A DNA stretch of 64,000 bases from Maylandia zebra (taxonomy: Eukaryota > Chordata > Actinopteri > Cichliformes > Cichlidae): NCBI RefSeq assembly GCF_041146795.1, contig NC_135178.1:4718844-4782843 (forward strand), given 5' to 3'. Position numbers and translations under genes: made by a program. Numbering within the stretch: the first letter of the stretch is position 1; each line of letters starts with the position of its first letter. Below, piece after piece: positions 1-12,984 of this stretch. A model generated the notes under the pieces. It saw only the letters and a program-made list of their open reading frames with translations, had not been told where the DNA came from and ran no database searches.

Positions 1-26
1 GTATTTTTTTGTGATCTGCTTCAAAG

Positions 27-3000
27 AGTTGTCAGCACACAGATGTCTCCAGGGCTCACAATGAAGGTCATGATTCACGAGAGTGAAACATACACCAAGG
101 TAGGACTTCAACATCTGTCCAGAGGTTTCCTCAACTTTTTTTTCTTTTTTCTTCAGATCAGCAGTAGTAAAATCGTAGATATAATGAAAAGTTAACGTAA
201 GTAAAGCAGCCTGAAAAGACGAGACGCACCAGCCCCCTCCCCCATTCACACGCATACACATAATTAGGGGATGGAAGCTCAAGGGTACTTCGCAGGTCCC
301 TCCGCTGTGAGGACACCATGCTTGATTGATGCACTGTGCAGTTAGTGTTTTGTGACAAATTTCTTTATTTGAGCAAGCTGCAAAAGCCATACTTTAGAAG
401 TCAGAGAATAACTTATTCTTCATCCAGGGTCACTCTCTTTGATGTGATAGGTCTATAAACGCATAATATTTCCACGTCTCCACTGACTCTATATATTTGT
501 TTCTCTAAGACGCAGGCAATCTTTAATAATGTCTAAAATGTAACAAAAAATACAGCATAACTTTGGCCTGCTGTTAAAGTGCAGAACGTCACTCGTGGAC
601 GGGCTATAAACAATCAAGAAATTGTTTAAGTTTGAAACAGCAGCTTGTATGCATTGTAAAAATGAATGAATATTAAGTGTTGGCATATTTTCAGCCTGAT
701 GAAAACTTGGTGTATCTCAACATGGTGTGCAGTGTGTCCTATTAATCTATAACAGATTAATAGAATCTGAAAGCAATGTACTTAAGAAATAGGGGAGAAA
801 AATCCAATAATAATGAAGGGAAACGGGGAGAAAGGTTTTATGGAGTGATGAATCCAAATCTCCAAATGTAAAAGTTTTGTTTCAAAGACACTCCGAGTGT
901 CTGTGACCATCTATAAAACACAGCGGAGGCTCTGTCATGGTTTGGAACTGCATTCCCACCAGTCGTTTTTGAGATCTTGTCAAAATTAATGGAGTTATGA
1001 ACCCAGTAGAGTTCCATCATTTTCATCCACTGTGCCAAAAAGTGTTTTATTGGAAGCAGCTTCATTTTTCAGCATGATGATGATCCCAAACACACAGCCA
1101 GTGCCCTAAACCGGGGTAAAAAAGACACAGTGGAACACCATCAGTCATGGACTGACCACTCCAGAGACTGGACATCAACATTATTGAAGCAGTGTTTTGA
1201 CAGACAGACAGAACAGAAGGCAAAAAGAAGAGCTTGTCCGTGAAGAAGCCTGGTGAGCTATTCCTGAAGACTATTTAAAGAAAAGTATAAGAAAGCTCGT
1301 CTAAGACAGTTCAGGCTGTGTTGAAGAATAAAGAATAAAACCTATAAATGACAGAAAACAGAAAAACTGGAGTAAACCATGACAACTAATCTCAGCACAC
1401 GCAGTGATTCATCCTGTATGCTGCTGCTGTGACCCCGGGGTAGCTCAGCTATAAGCAGCTAATGCAAAGACGCAGGCAGAATTGCAGTGTGGTGCCAGGT
1501 GTTCTCACAAGCTAGCAAACCTGTTAGATTCCCTGGGAGGATGTGGGCTGGTGGATAATTAAAGTGGGCTGATGATGCAGCTCTCACTCTCAGAGGTGCT
1601 CAGAGAGCCTTTATTGTCATTGTGCAGAAAGACACCGAAGTAAGGAGTGCTGCTGCTCCTGGTTGTTGCATTTAAGTGTTGCTGCTGTATAACAGGCAGC
1701 AACAAATAATAATAATATTTTTGTTTTTTTGTGTAGGCTCAGCGGCCTAATGGAACAAGTGCATCAAGCTCATTTAGCGGTACTGTCAGCTCCACAACTG
1801 TGTTCCTGACCGCGCCTGAACTCCAGGACCTGCAGTCCGCTCCTGTCGACAAAGGTTTCAGGTGGTTTCTCCTTATTTATTTTACAGATGATATTCAGTG
1901 AAGCTTATTTAAACAAGCTGCTTGAATCCCTTTGTTACACAGTTCTGACATTCTAAAACCTTCCAGCTGTCCTACCACGCCACAAAGAGATGGTCCCTCA
2001 AAGAAGACCCGCCTGTCAAGGACTTTATCCGACACTCCTTCTCCTGAGTCACAGGTGTCAAATCCAAGTTTATCCAAACCTCCTCAGAAGGCGTCCCTCA
2101 GCCCTCGTTTGTCAGACTCCGATGTGTTCAGCCCGGCTTCGTCCCACAGCGCTGCCAATTCCCTCAACCCATCTCCACAGTCGCTCAGGTTTCTCTCAAA
2201 TGGAGAAAACACTGTTGAAGATGAGGCGGAAGAGAGCCGCTCCCGCGACAGCACAGGTGGTCGCAGCCAGATTCGCAGTGAAGGAGACGGCTCCGTGTTT
2301 GAAGAAGACTCCCATCTAAATGGAGGAGAAGTGGAGGGAGCTTTTGGGGGTGTGTTTGAGTTTCAAGCGGTCGAGTCTGGAAATGAGCAGCCGCACGATG
2401 ATAAGGTGGTGGAGGAAGACAGCAGAGTCTCCCGTGGGAGTGTTTCAGGCCACAAGGCAGGGAAGAGCGATCCTCCTCCTCTTCTTCCTCCTCCTCATCG
2501 TCTCTCTGACGCCTCAGAGGAGAATGCGCTGATCCCCATGACGTTGTACATGCACAGAGTGAAGGGCTTGGTGCTGGCTCTGCTGGTGGAGCCTCACTTC
2601 ATGAGTGACGCCACTTCTATGGAGGAAGTGGTGAGGGCTGTGTTTTGTCTTTCCTCTGCAAACTGCAGCTCAATTTAAATTCAAGCAAATGAGTGCGTTG
2701 TTTTTGCCTTTGTCATGCTGATACGTGGCATTGTCGATCTGTCTCCAGTATCACAGCAGCCTGGCTTCACTCAATGGACTGGAGGCCCATCTGAGGACCA
2801 TCTCTCCGGGTGCCCCGGGAGGTCCAGGGCCCTACACCTTTGCCCATTTCGACTGCATTCAGAGCACGCTCACAAGTAATAACTGCCCCTTAAATATCTA
2901 ATCAGCTGTCTCCCTGCATTAAATATTCGGCACTCCCTGCGCTTGTCTTTTCAGCTTTTTTTCATATCTGATATTCCCAAACATTCTGTCTCTTCCAGTT

Positions 3001-3770
3001 TTCCAACTTTCACTTTTCTGCTGAAGTGAGTATAAGTCCCTGCATCTCTACCCAGGGCAGTGGGGCTAGGAGGGGGGAGGGTTGGTAGATTGTCTTTGCA
3101 TGAGCTAACTGCTAATTTCAAGGACTGTGATCAGCATTCTTTTGAGCTGCAGGCATGCCTGTCCAGGTTAATGTGCCTCTGTTATTGTGTGTCTCTGCAG
3201 CCAACCTGTCTGGCCGGTCAGGGGGAGCCTGGGATCAACCCTTTGTCAGAGCCACATCACTTCTTCACTCGCATTTCTGTAACACTGAGACTCTGCAGGA
3301 GGCTATTATCAGGTCAGCATGGCAATGATGCAGTAGCTTTTGGTGTGAGAGGGTGGAGGGGGCAGGGGGATTTCTTCTTCTTCTTCTACTCAAGTAAAGG
3401 TTAGAAGGGAGGGGGGATTATTTGACAGTTTATCACGTTCATCCCTCTGAACCTAAACCTTCCCTTAACTAGCGTGGATCTCGCTCTGACAGCTGATGTT
3501 TACTGGTAAAAACCTCCCACACTGTTTGCCTTCTCTAGTGTGTTTGTTTGTTGCACAGCGGGCTTGAAATTTAAATCTGCGTGACATTATGTCGGCAGGA
3601 ATGCCAGCACAGCTGTGTATGGCACCCGCAGCGTGGCCCAGGAGACTTACTTCCAGCAGAACGGAGGCTCGCTGAGGAACTCGGGCATCCCGAACCACCA
3701 GGACAGCGCTTTCTCGCTACCCAGCAAGGCCCGGCACAGACTGCTGAAACACGGGGTTAACCTGCTCTGA
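27..3770 (+). CDS. hps4: HPS4, BLOC-3 complex subunit (3' part, six exons)
   Basis: The gene enters from the left edge. Coding exons are about 27-99, 1737-1861, 1943-2630, 2749-2875, 3201-3312 and 3599-3770, and they join in one frame to a TGA. The first exon gives a [10 protein letters not shown]-like stretch. The 688-base exon encodes a low-complexity Ser/Pro/acidic linker and then [19 protein letters not shown]. The next exons give [30 protein letters not shown] and the terminal LLKHGVNLL, all recalled as near-identical in human HPS4. HPS4 pairs with HPS1 in BLOC-3, a guanine-nucleotide exchange factor for Rab32/Rab38 in melanosome and other lysosome-related organelle biogenesis. The conserved C-terminal part is the last longin-like domain. 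The donor after exon 1737-1861 must be the GTGGTT at 1862, because the nearer GTTTCA site breaks the frame. The 5' exons lie outside the window. Confidence 0.93.
100..1736 (+). other. HPS4 intron with a Tc1 relic
   Basis: This is an intron of about 1.6 kb between two in-frame HPS4 exons. Apart from the Tc1-type relic at about 820-1360 I see only AT-rich unique sequence and no further exon. Confidence 0.7.
820..1360 (+). mobile_element. Tc1-type transposase relic
   Basis: Conceptual translation of the + strand gives the Tc1 hallmark GGSVMVWNC (about 925-952), then [10 protein letters not shown], a degraded DPKHTA-like stretch (about 1080-1100) and NIIEAV near 1170-1190. Stops and frameshifts are present throughout, so this is a dead fragment inside an HPS4 intron. 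Confidence 0.75.
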
Positions 3771-4175
3771 CAGGGCAGCGTCGGGTCGCCCGTTCAGGAG
3801 GAAATGTATTTCACTGGGAGAAGAACTGCCCTGTAAGTAACATTAAAAAAATAAAATGGAAAAAAAAGCTCTGCTGTAGGAAATTTTACAACAGGATTAC
3901 ATCTTCTTTGCTGCCCTCCAGCTGTGGTTTACTTGTTCCCATGCTGTACATTACCGTACACTGTGGCACTGTGCTGTAAAACCCTAGTGGATCTCATATT
4001 CACAGCAGAACTGTTTTTTTAAATTTATATTGTAACTATAAATTTGCTATGACAGTGGATGCTTGTTAAAGCTTAGTTAAAGTAGGTTATGTTTACTTCC
4101 ATGCTTGTATGAGTCTAATTTTATTTGTTACATTTAGACAAAAAAAATAAATAAAGTAACTGTCTGCAGCAGATG
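3771..4175 (+). other. HPS4 3'UTR with poly(A) signals
   Basis: AT-rich sequence follows the HPS4 stop. Overlapping AATAAA hexamers at 4146-4151 and 4150-4155 make a cleavage site near 4170 likely. A later AATAAA-like site near 4458 is an alternative end. Confidence 0.6.
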
Positions 4176-4809
4176 TTTCTGTTGCTTTCACTCATGCATT
4201 TAGACTGAAGCCAGAATCGTTATCCTCTCCCACATTTGAGAAGAAAAACGTGCTTGTTCGCTGCTCCTGTATTGGCTTATTTGTCTAGAAGTTCTAAAGC
4301 ATTTTATAATCAACTCTATGTCAGCAATCAAAAAGTGTTATTTAAATATTTGGCTATTAGGACTGTGATTTGTCTTTATTGCTGCCATTTACACAAAATG
4401 TGTGTATTCGAAGGTTGTCTGAGAAGAGGTTTGCTGTGATGAACTTCTGTGTGTTTTAAAATAAAATGTGATCCGCTCTGAGTTGGCCTCTTATGAGTTA
4501 CTTTTCTCATAACTTGTTGAAAACAGCTGGGGTTGCCTGACCTTCTTATGACTTCAGTGTGGAGCCTATTGTTTTCTGCCTCTTGCTTAATGCCTCCGTT
4601 CAAACGACCATGAACAGGTGTCTGAAATGCCAAACGCATGCCTGTAAGATGTTCATACTTTTGCTCTCTCAGAATATCCTCCCCTATACGTGTTCCGAGT
4701 AAGGTCGTTCTCGACCATCCAGCTATGGAGTAATTAGGGCAATTAGCTAAGTAGCTGAATGTGAATGGGCTTGCTCGGCGCTCTGGGGGCGCCTAATTAT
4801 GCAGGCGCA

Positions 4810-5040
4810 TTCAATAAAAGGCAGCGGGGGTCAAATGGGTGGGCAAGGCACAAAAGGAGGGGCAGGGACTGTGAGGAGGGCCAGGATTCAAATTCTAAGT
4901 GGTGTGTTGTCCCCCATTGTCAGTGGGGTATAATAGCGAGGGGTTCAAACTGGCCGCAAGGCTTTGGAGAGCTGGCATCAGAGAAGAAGTGGCCGCTCCT
5001 CGTCGCTGGAAAAGCACTGGGCGGAATTCGGGATTTCACC
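4810..5040 (+). promoter_or_regulatory. Putative promoter and 5'UTR of the secreted-protein gene
   Basis: A TATA-like TATAAT at 4929-4934 lies about 110 bases before the ATG at 5041. GC-rich stretches (GGGGCAGGG near 4860) sit just upstream. The ATG context is TTCACCATGG, a strong Kozak match. This is inferred from sequence only. Confidence 0.4.
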
Positions 5041-6875
5041 ATGGCCTCTTCAAACTGCACGCGGATTACATCACTTTTCATTTTAATGATGCTGAGCTGC
5101 TGTGGAGTGTTCGGGCGCGCGGTGGGCACATCGGAGCGTTTGTCACGGGAGCCACACGAAGCGACTTTACGCACGGACCGGTGCGCGGAACTGGAAGCAC
5201 CTTGGCTGGAGAACACGCAAGAAGCTCGCGTGGATAGCGGGACGCGTTTGGAGATCAGCATGCGGCACTTTTCCGCGAGAGCTTCACGTGGGTTGGTTTT
5301 TCCAGGAAAACCTCTGTTCGGCTTCGTCCGGCGCGTCTACCGCTGCTGTCAAGAAGGAGAAAACTGCAGGAGGCTGAAAGGGATTCAAGGTCGCATGAGA
5401 GGAGGTAAGAAAAAAAAGAAAGAAAGAGAGAATACACCCAGGCAAAAGAAACTTTAACTTTTCACTTTAACTTCATGCTCGTCCTGTGGAGGTCAGATGT
5501 GCTGAGCGGGATTGATCCTGATGGGAGGGAGTATTTCTAAATAATCCCCCAAACAAACAAAAAACCCAACTAAAATCGAAGATCGAAGATAATCCCTGTG
5601 GTTAATCCTCCAAAACAGAGTTCAGTTCAATACATAAAACTAGCTGTGTGGTAACCACGGGAACGGACTCTTCACATCTGTAAGCATCAGCTGGCCTCCA
5701 CACAGCTTCTTCTCATATTTCTTGAGCTTACCTGCTATATTAAGAATCTTAATAATTCCAGAGTTTAAAAAAAGTTGTGCTGCAAATTAATCAGGAGAGA
5801 AGAGAAACTTTGTTCAGTAAACCATTCTGAATGGGTCTAATGAGCGATGAACTAAGTGAATAAATTACAGGGATGAATTGGTACCTAATTTAGCAGAAAA
5901 TTAAGCAAAAGAAACATGAATAACACGAAGCAGCCACACACAGAGTATGCATTCTGGCTTTTCCCTTTAAAAATATCATTTTTCAGCAGAGGTGAAGTGA
6001 AGACAGAAAGGCAGTTTGGGGGTGGATAATGACTTGAATAATGCAGCTGCAGGGAGGACTGTGTTATCTGCACACAAATGAGTCTTAGCTGGCTTAATGT
6101 TCCCTTCAAGAATTGTTGAGACATCCTGCTGACTCATTAACAAGGCATTAGGAGTGAAAACATCACCTCTGCGGCAGAGCCTGACATGAGTGAATGTGCT
6201 TCTCTGTGACATGAAATGCTGTACCGTGACTCTGGCAGACTGTTAATTGCCTCTTCTCCGCCTCACCAGATACGGGTGTGGAGTTTGTCCTCACCAGGGA
6301 GATCTTGTCATTAACGGTTACAAGAGCCGAGCTTCACCTTCAGCTTTCCAACCCGCAACATCTGGACATCCGCCCTGTGCTTCCATCCATGGCGAAGCAC
6401 AAGCTTCCTACAAGGTACAGGCTCAAAACTCAAGAAATGTACTTTTGGTGTTTTTACACACACTCTTATTCAAGACCCAGTAATATCATTTGACTGATGG
6501 GCTCTGGGAATGGCTAGCCTGATTGTGACACTGTCTCTTGCCACCTTTAGGTACACTCTGGGGTCACGGGGTCACACCGTGGAATTGAGAGTGGACCTGC
6601 TGTTCCTTTTCCACAGCGCACAGGAGGTCATAGGTGGTCGAAGGCAGGGCCCCAGCTTGACAAACATCTGGCGGGTGGCGTTTTTGTCCGGTGGAGATCC
6701 GCCGGGTGAAAACCCCTTCGTAAAGGATCCGCAGGACAACATGTTGGGGAGTCGTCCTCTGGATCTGGGCTTGGTCCTGGGTTGCAGTCAGGGTGGAACT
6801 GAGGTGTCATGTAGAGCTGGTGGTGTTGACTTTACGCACACACCTTTCATGGCTCTTTATTTTGGATCAGGTTAA
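5041..6875 (+). CDS. Unrecognised secreted protein, three exons, 278 aa
   Basis: Exons 5041-5407, 6270-6414 and 6551-6875 join in frame (837 bases including TAA), with donors GTAAGA and GTACAG and acceptors CCAG and TTTAG. The protein begins with a hydrophobic signal peptide (ITSLFILMMLSCCGVFG, about residues 8-24). A basic, Cys-containing segment follows (RVYRCCQEGENC), then an RGD tripeptide made across the exon 1/2 junction, then amphipathic strands such as LTVTRAELHLQL and HTVELRVDLLFLF. After the signal peptide there are six cysteines and no further membrane segment. I do not recognise the family. The alternating AEL-type strands faintly recall TGF-beta-family prodomains, but no C-terminal cystine-knot domain follows, so that is only a guess. 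It sits between HPS4 and MLEC, transcribed like HPS4. Confidence 0.75.
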
Positions 6876-7505
6876 CAGTTGGACCTGACTGTTTTTGCAT
6901 GGCAGCATTCATCAGTCTATTGCCATTACCAGCTGAACACAAAAGGATGCACTTCAAATGTCAAAATGATTAATTTATAGGCTAAAGCTTATGTAAACTA
7001 TCTATTTCTCTCTCTATATATGTAAATATGTACATTGTAAATATGACATACTGTAAGTTTGTGTAATTTTGTGGTTATGAGACTCGGTCCAGCAGCAAAC
7101 CGCGTGGCCTCAGTCTGCTTTGTTCAGCAGCTGTCCTCCTTTAGCTACGCATGAATCTGCCTCGTGCTTCTATTTAAAGAAGTTTTCACAGTTGGTGGGA
7201 AAAGAAAGAAAAAAAACAACACCTGGACAAACAAAGGGCTTGCACATGTGCTGCGACCATGCTGAACTGAGCTGTGATTATTCTGTTCATTTGTGAGGAC
7301 GTATGGTTAGACCCTCGGACCCTGTGACACTTTTCTATCCTACCTCAGAAACCGATGATTATCATCGTTCACTTTTTTTTGTGATTTTCATTTGTTTCAT
7401 TTGTTTACTCAAAATTTGCTTTGCTTATGTGGTTGAACTGACCATAAAATAACTTATTGGCTACACAATAAATCAGCTATTAATAAAATTCTTTAGACGA
7501 CAGTG
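6876..7505 (+). other. 3'UTR of the secreted-protein gene
   Basis: AT-rich sequence follows the TAA. AATAAA hexamers near 7467 and 7482 mark a probable end near 7500. Confidence 0.55.
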
Positions 7506-7948
7506 TTGACTTTATTTATCTGTGTTGCTGTCCCTAAATTTATGGCACCGAGGAACACAAGGCATAAGATGGCACGACGCTGCTGCCATTCAATAAGGAT
7601 TTCAAAATAAAAATATATACTTATGAAGGACAAACAGAAAATAAGAGATGAGAGTCCCAGCTAAAAACACCCCAAAAAAAACCTGAGGTGGTGCTTTGCC
7701 TGACTTGGAAGAGATTCTTTTTTGTTTATGGATTCAAAATTGTTATTTTCTGGAACGATTCTTTACCATTGTGAGATACAATTTTGCATCTTATCGCCAA
7801 ATATATACCAAACTGAAGGAATATGACACAAAATGAGATCCAGATGTTCCTGATGTGGTGTGGCATGTGTGTTTTCAGCCTCTGTGGAGGTATTCAGTTT
7901 CAGGCTTGTTCAGTTTTTAGCCTTTTTAGACTATTTGAGTATTTCTAT

Positions 7949-7952
<4 letters not shown>

Positions 7953-8003
<51 letters not shown>
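7953..8003. repeat. (CA)n microsatellite
   Basis: About 25 uninterrupted CA units. Confidence 0.97.
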
Positions 8004-8005
<2 letters not shown>

Positions 8006-8504
8006 ATCTCACCCTCTGACTCAGTTTGCCAGTGGGGGGTGAGGCACTCAAAGCTATTTGAGAGCTGCTACCCTTAATCTGAATAACAATAATCTGGCCA
8101 AAGGGTTCAGGCAGTGAGTAGCCACCATCATCTGAGAGACAATTATCCATTTGTGAAGTAATTTAAAAAAAAAAAAATGAATAATGTATGTTATTGTGTT
8201 ATTTATGCAAGGCGTCACATGACACGGGCACTTTTAAGGTTAAGAGGTTTAAGGTAGAGCCTTGCTTGTCCTGGATTTTTAGCTAACGCTGATATTTAGG
8301 CGGTATCAAATGATGTACTGGTTTTAAAGTAATAACAAGAATTATCTGATGACCTGATCTTTACTGCAGTTCAGTTAAAAAACAAATTCTTAAAAATATA
8401 TTTGCACATATCAGACGACATATACCCTGATACAGACAAATGTGTGATAGATCAATAATAATTACCAAGCCAAGCCAATATGTTGGAAGCTATTCATGCA
8501 TCAA

Positions 8505-9350
8505 CAAAAGGTACAGTGGTCCCTCATTTCTTTATATGTTGTTAAGAAAATGGGAAATAGGTGCTGTGGATGACTGAACCATGCAGTCAAACTTGGATCT
8601 AAATCTTTTTTGAACTTTGTGTTCATAATTTCACCAATTTTGGAAAGATCGCCAACGCTGTGTCTCAAAGATGGCTGTCTACACTCACTGTTGTACCTCT
8701 GTACATACTGGATTAATCACTCCATAAGATCTGTTGCTGTTCAGTCCAGCTCGTGTCATTTAGCATAGATCAGTGTTTTCTCCTCGTTTCTCTTCATTAA
8801 GCACGACTTCTTTCCACTTAGACCACTTCTGTCCAGATGCATCTCTCAGTATCAGATCTTTTATGGATTTTTCAGTAAAGACCTCATTAGATTCCATAAA
8901 TTACTTTTGCAAACTGTTCATCTGGTGAAGATATATTTGTTTAGGCTTTTGCCATGCAGAGAAATACCAAGTTTTCAACTAACAGCTCTGTGGGAGTCTC
9001 CTTGTTGGAGTAAAAACACTAGTTTGTGTGTCAAACTGTTATCTTTACAATTTTTCATAAATATAGCTAAAGAAATAGGAACAGATGTGTTCCTGCAACA
9101 GGCTACAAGCAGTAAAATGATTAAATACTACTTTTTGTTTTGCCAAGTTCTCTATTATGTGTAGATATTACTGGTTTATCCCTTACGAGTCTTTTATGCT
9201 CAAGTGATTGGTAACGTAACAGAATAAGTTCCTCTGAAAGTGGGGGAGGAACAAGGACTGCAGGGAAAATGAGCAGATAACACTACTTAAATACAACTCT
9301 GGCTCCTCGGAACAAAAGAAAGAGAAATGAGGGGTGGCTCAAGACTTTTG
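8505..9350. mobile_element. Decayed Tc1-like element
   Basis: The left part has CCCTCATTTCTTTAT near 8520, and the right part has GGTGGCTCAAGACTTTTGTA near 9333. These are the terminal sequences seen at both ends of the Tc1-like relic at 34553-35072. The interior is degenerate. The call rests on end similarity only. Confidence 0.45.
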
Positions 9351-9509
9351 TACGCTACACCAAGTCCAGCATACTTCACACTTTAATTCCAAAGTACTCG
9401 GCCTAAAAGAAATTCAATTAACCAGAGCACTATGTTCAAATATTAACTGACCTGGAATAATTGTAGGTGGTAACTCCTGGGTGGTGGAGGTGGAAGAACA
9501 GCAGCAACA

Positions 9510-12500
9510 CATTCTGATAAAATAGCACATTTATTAAAAAGACAGCATTTATCAGCAGTTCCCATATATGCCATATCTGAGGCAGAAGATCAGGGGTCTC
9601 GTATACAGTTTCTCAGTCCACCTGCTGCTGCTTACATCCCTCAGAAGAGCAATTATTTACCAAACACGTGCGTATAAGGTACAACTTGCACACTCCATGT
9701 CTCACGCATACACATTCACGGCAGCAGACCCGGCTGTTCAAATTGAATGGGCTGCTGCCTGGGCAATGGGCAAGTTGGCTGATTTCTGCTGTTCAAATTT
9801 GTTTCCGTTTAAGTTGATCTCACGTTTCGTTTAAAAAAAAAAAAAAAAAGTTTAAAAGAAAACATGCCAAAACAAAAACAATTTTACAATAATTACAGAG
9901 CAATTCAAACGACTCTTTTACAATGATTTTTAAAAAACAAAACAAAAACAAGATTGAGTATTCTGGCATGGCCTCAATAAACGCGATGACAAGACATGAA
10001 ATGACGTGTTAGCTTGATTTAGCACGTTTCCCAGGTGAAAGAAAGGATGAGAGGTAATTATTTTGCACCATGTTAGGACTCTGATGAACAATTTGGATGG
10101 AATGACTGAAATTCTTTGGTTCTCTTGTGGGAAAAGAAAAAAAGCAGAGCAGATCTTCATTCCACTGCGGTAGTTAACTACGAGACCAACAACAAAAGGT
10201 CTGGAAAGAAGGATGTGAGGACACTGCTTGAAATAAGTTGTGGGTATATGTTTATTACACTTTTCCTGCAAAACTTTTGTGTTTTTTTAGTTGAGGTTAA
10301 GAACAGACTTGATATACATTTTAATTCTTCTAACATGTGTCCTGTTCTCCTAAAAAGAGTCCTTCCTGTGGAATGAAAATCTAGCCCTGAAAAGTTTTTT
10401 GTACAGAGAAGGAAGAAAAAAAATAAAATAAAAGGCTGTTTTGACATAAGCCAACAAAAGAGCCACCTCAAGGCGAATGATGGTAAAGCGCATTTGTATT
10501 TAACAATTCAAGGCAACAAAGACGCATGCGCACACACACACACACACACACACGACATTTTAAAATACACGAGGCAGTGCAAAATGTCACACCAATAATA
10601 TATCACGTTTTAAAAAGTCAAACTAAAACAAATCCTGAGGAAAAAAAAATTTCAAACAAATCCAAGCGTATTATAAAATATCTCCAGGTCAGCCCCGCTC
10701 CGATTTAAATTACACCTAACGCAATGGAAGATCCCATATATTCAGAGATAATCTCATTTGTTTAACAGACAGCTCATCTGGCTGCCTGTTAGAATTTTTA
10801 TACTCTGTACCAATAACCATTTCTCCCCAGAAGAAAAGGCCACAAAGTCATCTTCATAAGAAACAAAACAAGATCAAAAACAAACCCTCACTTAAAACCC
10901 CAAATTAAAACCAAAAACATTGTCGTCACACGATAAAAAGTGTGATCTTGTACCTTATATACAAACGCGACTGTGTAGACTTGCAGAGGAGCAGAATATG
11001 GTGACTTTGGCGCTGGATTAAATGAACGTCTTGCATCTTTTCAGAGGAAAGAAAGGCGCTTACACAGATTGGTGACAAATGAAATAAAGAAAAAACAAAC
11101 AAACCCCAAAACAAAAATCAGTCACACACTTGACGACTGCAGCGAGGAGACCTTATTTTCTGCTGTGCTATGAGGCATTTTGATGGGATGGCTTGGGTCC
11201 ACTTGGCCCCCTGAAGCTGGTGTTATATTTTCCCTGCAAGGGGTGAGACCAAGGCTCCAAGAGGACATTGTGTGCCCCCCCCCCCCCTTTTTTTTTTTTT
11301 AAACCATGCAAATTGTACACTATATTATAAATAGTACACTATTTATAATAAAGAACTATAAAAATTTCTTGATGGCTTCTTTGAGCGATGGACGCAAGCT
11401 TGCACATGACAAGGGTGGAGAGTCCACACCAAGCTGGGAGCAAGTTGTTGCCCCAAGTGGAGGTGGTTGAGTATCTCCAGGTCTTGTATGTGAGACAGAA
11501 GGAAGGAGCAGGTGTATGCTCCAGTGCTCTGTCATGGTGAGGAGAGCGCTGAACTTGAAAGCGAAGCTGTCGATTTACCTGTGGATCACTTATGGCCATG
11601 AACTCTAAATAGCAACCAAAAGAAAGACTGAGCAAATACAAGCGGTGGAAATGAGCTTCCTCTGAATGGTGTCTAGGTTCTGCCTTAAAGACTGGATGGC
11701 TATTCAGGTCAGCAGAGCTGCTGGATCTCTGCAAAAAAATGAGCCAGTTCAGCTCAATCAGGCATCTGACTTGGACCTGATCTGCGCTCCTGGATGAGGT
11801 GTTTCGGTTACGTCCAACTGGGACTAGGCTGGAGTAGACCCCGGACACGCTGGAGAGATTGTGTCTCTCTGTCTTAGGAACACTTGAAGGTAAAGGAGGT
11901 GGCTGGGGAGAGAGAGATCTCTGCTTAAGGAGCTGTCCTGGGACCTGGATAAGTGGCAGAAAATGCAGACAGATGGAAGGACTACACATTCTCGATATCC
12001 GTGTCATCAAGCGAGCCTAAGTGCCACCATAAAGGCAAAGGTCAACGCAATCAAATGGTCATCTTTGTCCTACAAGAAGAAACAAACAAAAAACAAACAA
12101 AAAACAAACAAACCTTCAAACCCGATGGGAGTGACTTGAAGGAGGGTCCAAGTCTAGTCTCACTTCCAATTAAAAAAATAAAAAATAAACATGCTGAGAC
12201 TCAGTCAAGGCATTTTGGCATCACCAGCAAAATTCTGAAGATACTAACAATTAACCACTTAGGAAACCCCACCAGGTTTGGCTGCCTTAACCCAACCAAA
12301 AATAAAGTGAAAATATGAGTAAACTTCACACTAAAACAACCCAAACATGCTAAAGCTCCCGCATAAGACACCAGTCAGTTTCCTTCGTGACACACTTATC
12401 TGGAAACTTCTGGAATCAGTGCCAAGGCACACTGAAACACTGTTGGTTTGTTCTTTCATTTCTCACCAGTCTGTATGAAATAAGAGTAAGATATTACAAC

Positions 12501-12952
12501 ATTCAAAAGAAACAAAAAAACAAAAAAAACAAAAAAAAAAAAAAACACAACACTACCATAAACTGGCTAAATATTTTCTGGCACCAAATTTTTAAACCAC
12601 CATCAATCACAATGAGGAGGACTGAGGAGTAAGGAAGCATCCACGACGCCTGAATTATTAATCACTTTTCAAGTACTGCGTATGGCAACAGCAATACTAG
12701 TCAGAGAAGGGAGAGGAGGATTGGGTGGATGGGTGGTGAGTACTTAAGACGCATTAGTGAAACAGGCAAAGTTACAAAATCATCCTCAGAGTAGAGCTAA
12801 GCACTTAAGGTAAGTAACTAGATACATTAACAGGAGACTTCACAACAACGCCACCAAAACCAAGAAACAAAGCTTCTTTTCAGTCTGCGTGGAAAGCCAA
12901 CAAGAACATTTTTGTCCAAAAGATCAAAGCGGACGCCGACAACATAGATATG

Positions 12953-12984
<32 letters not shown>

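Larger units (their letters stand above)
7506..9510. other. Convergent intergenic spacer
   Basis: This is the spacer between two genes that end towards each other. It holds a (CA)n tract at 7953-8003 and a decayed Tc1-like element at about 8505-9350. I see no coding signal. Confidence 0.6.

Noticed and set aside
3060-3404. ORF overlapping HPS4 intron and exon 3201-3312
   Set aside because: It is in a different frame from the conserved HPS4 exon and ends in a low-complexity Phe run from an intron.
4765-5457. 230-codon reading starting at 4765
   Set aside because: The part before 5041 is promoter/5'UTR sequence and the end runs into an intron. Only 5041-5407 is exon.
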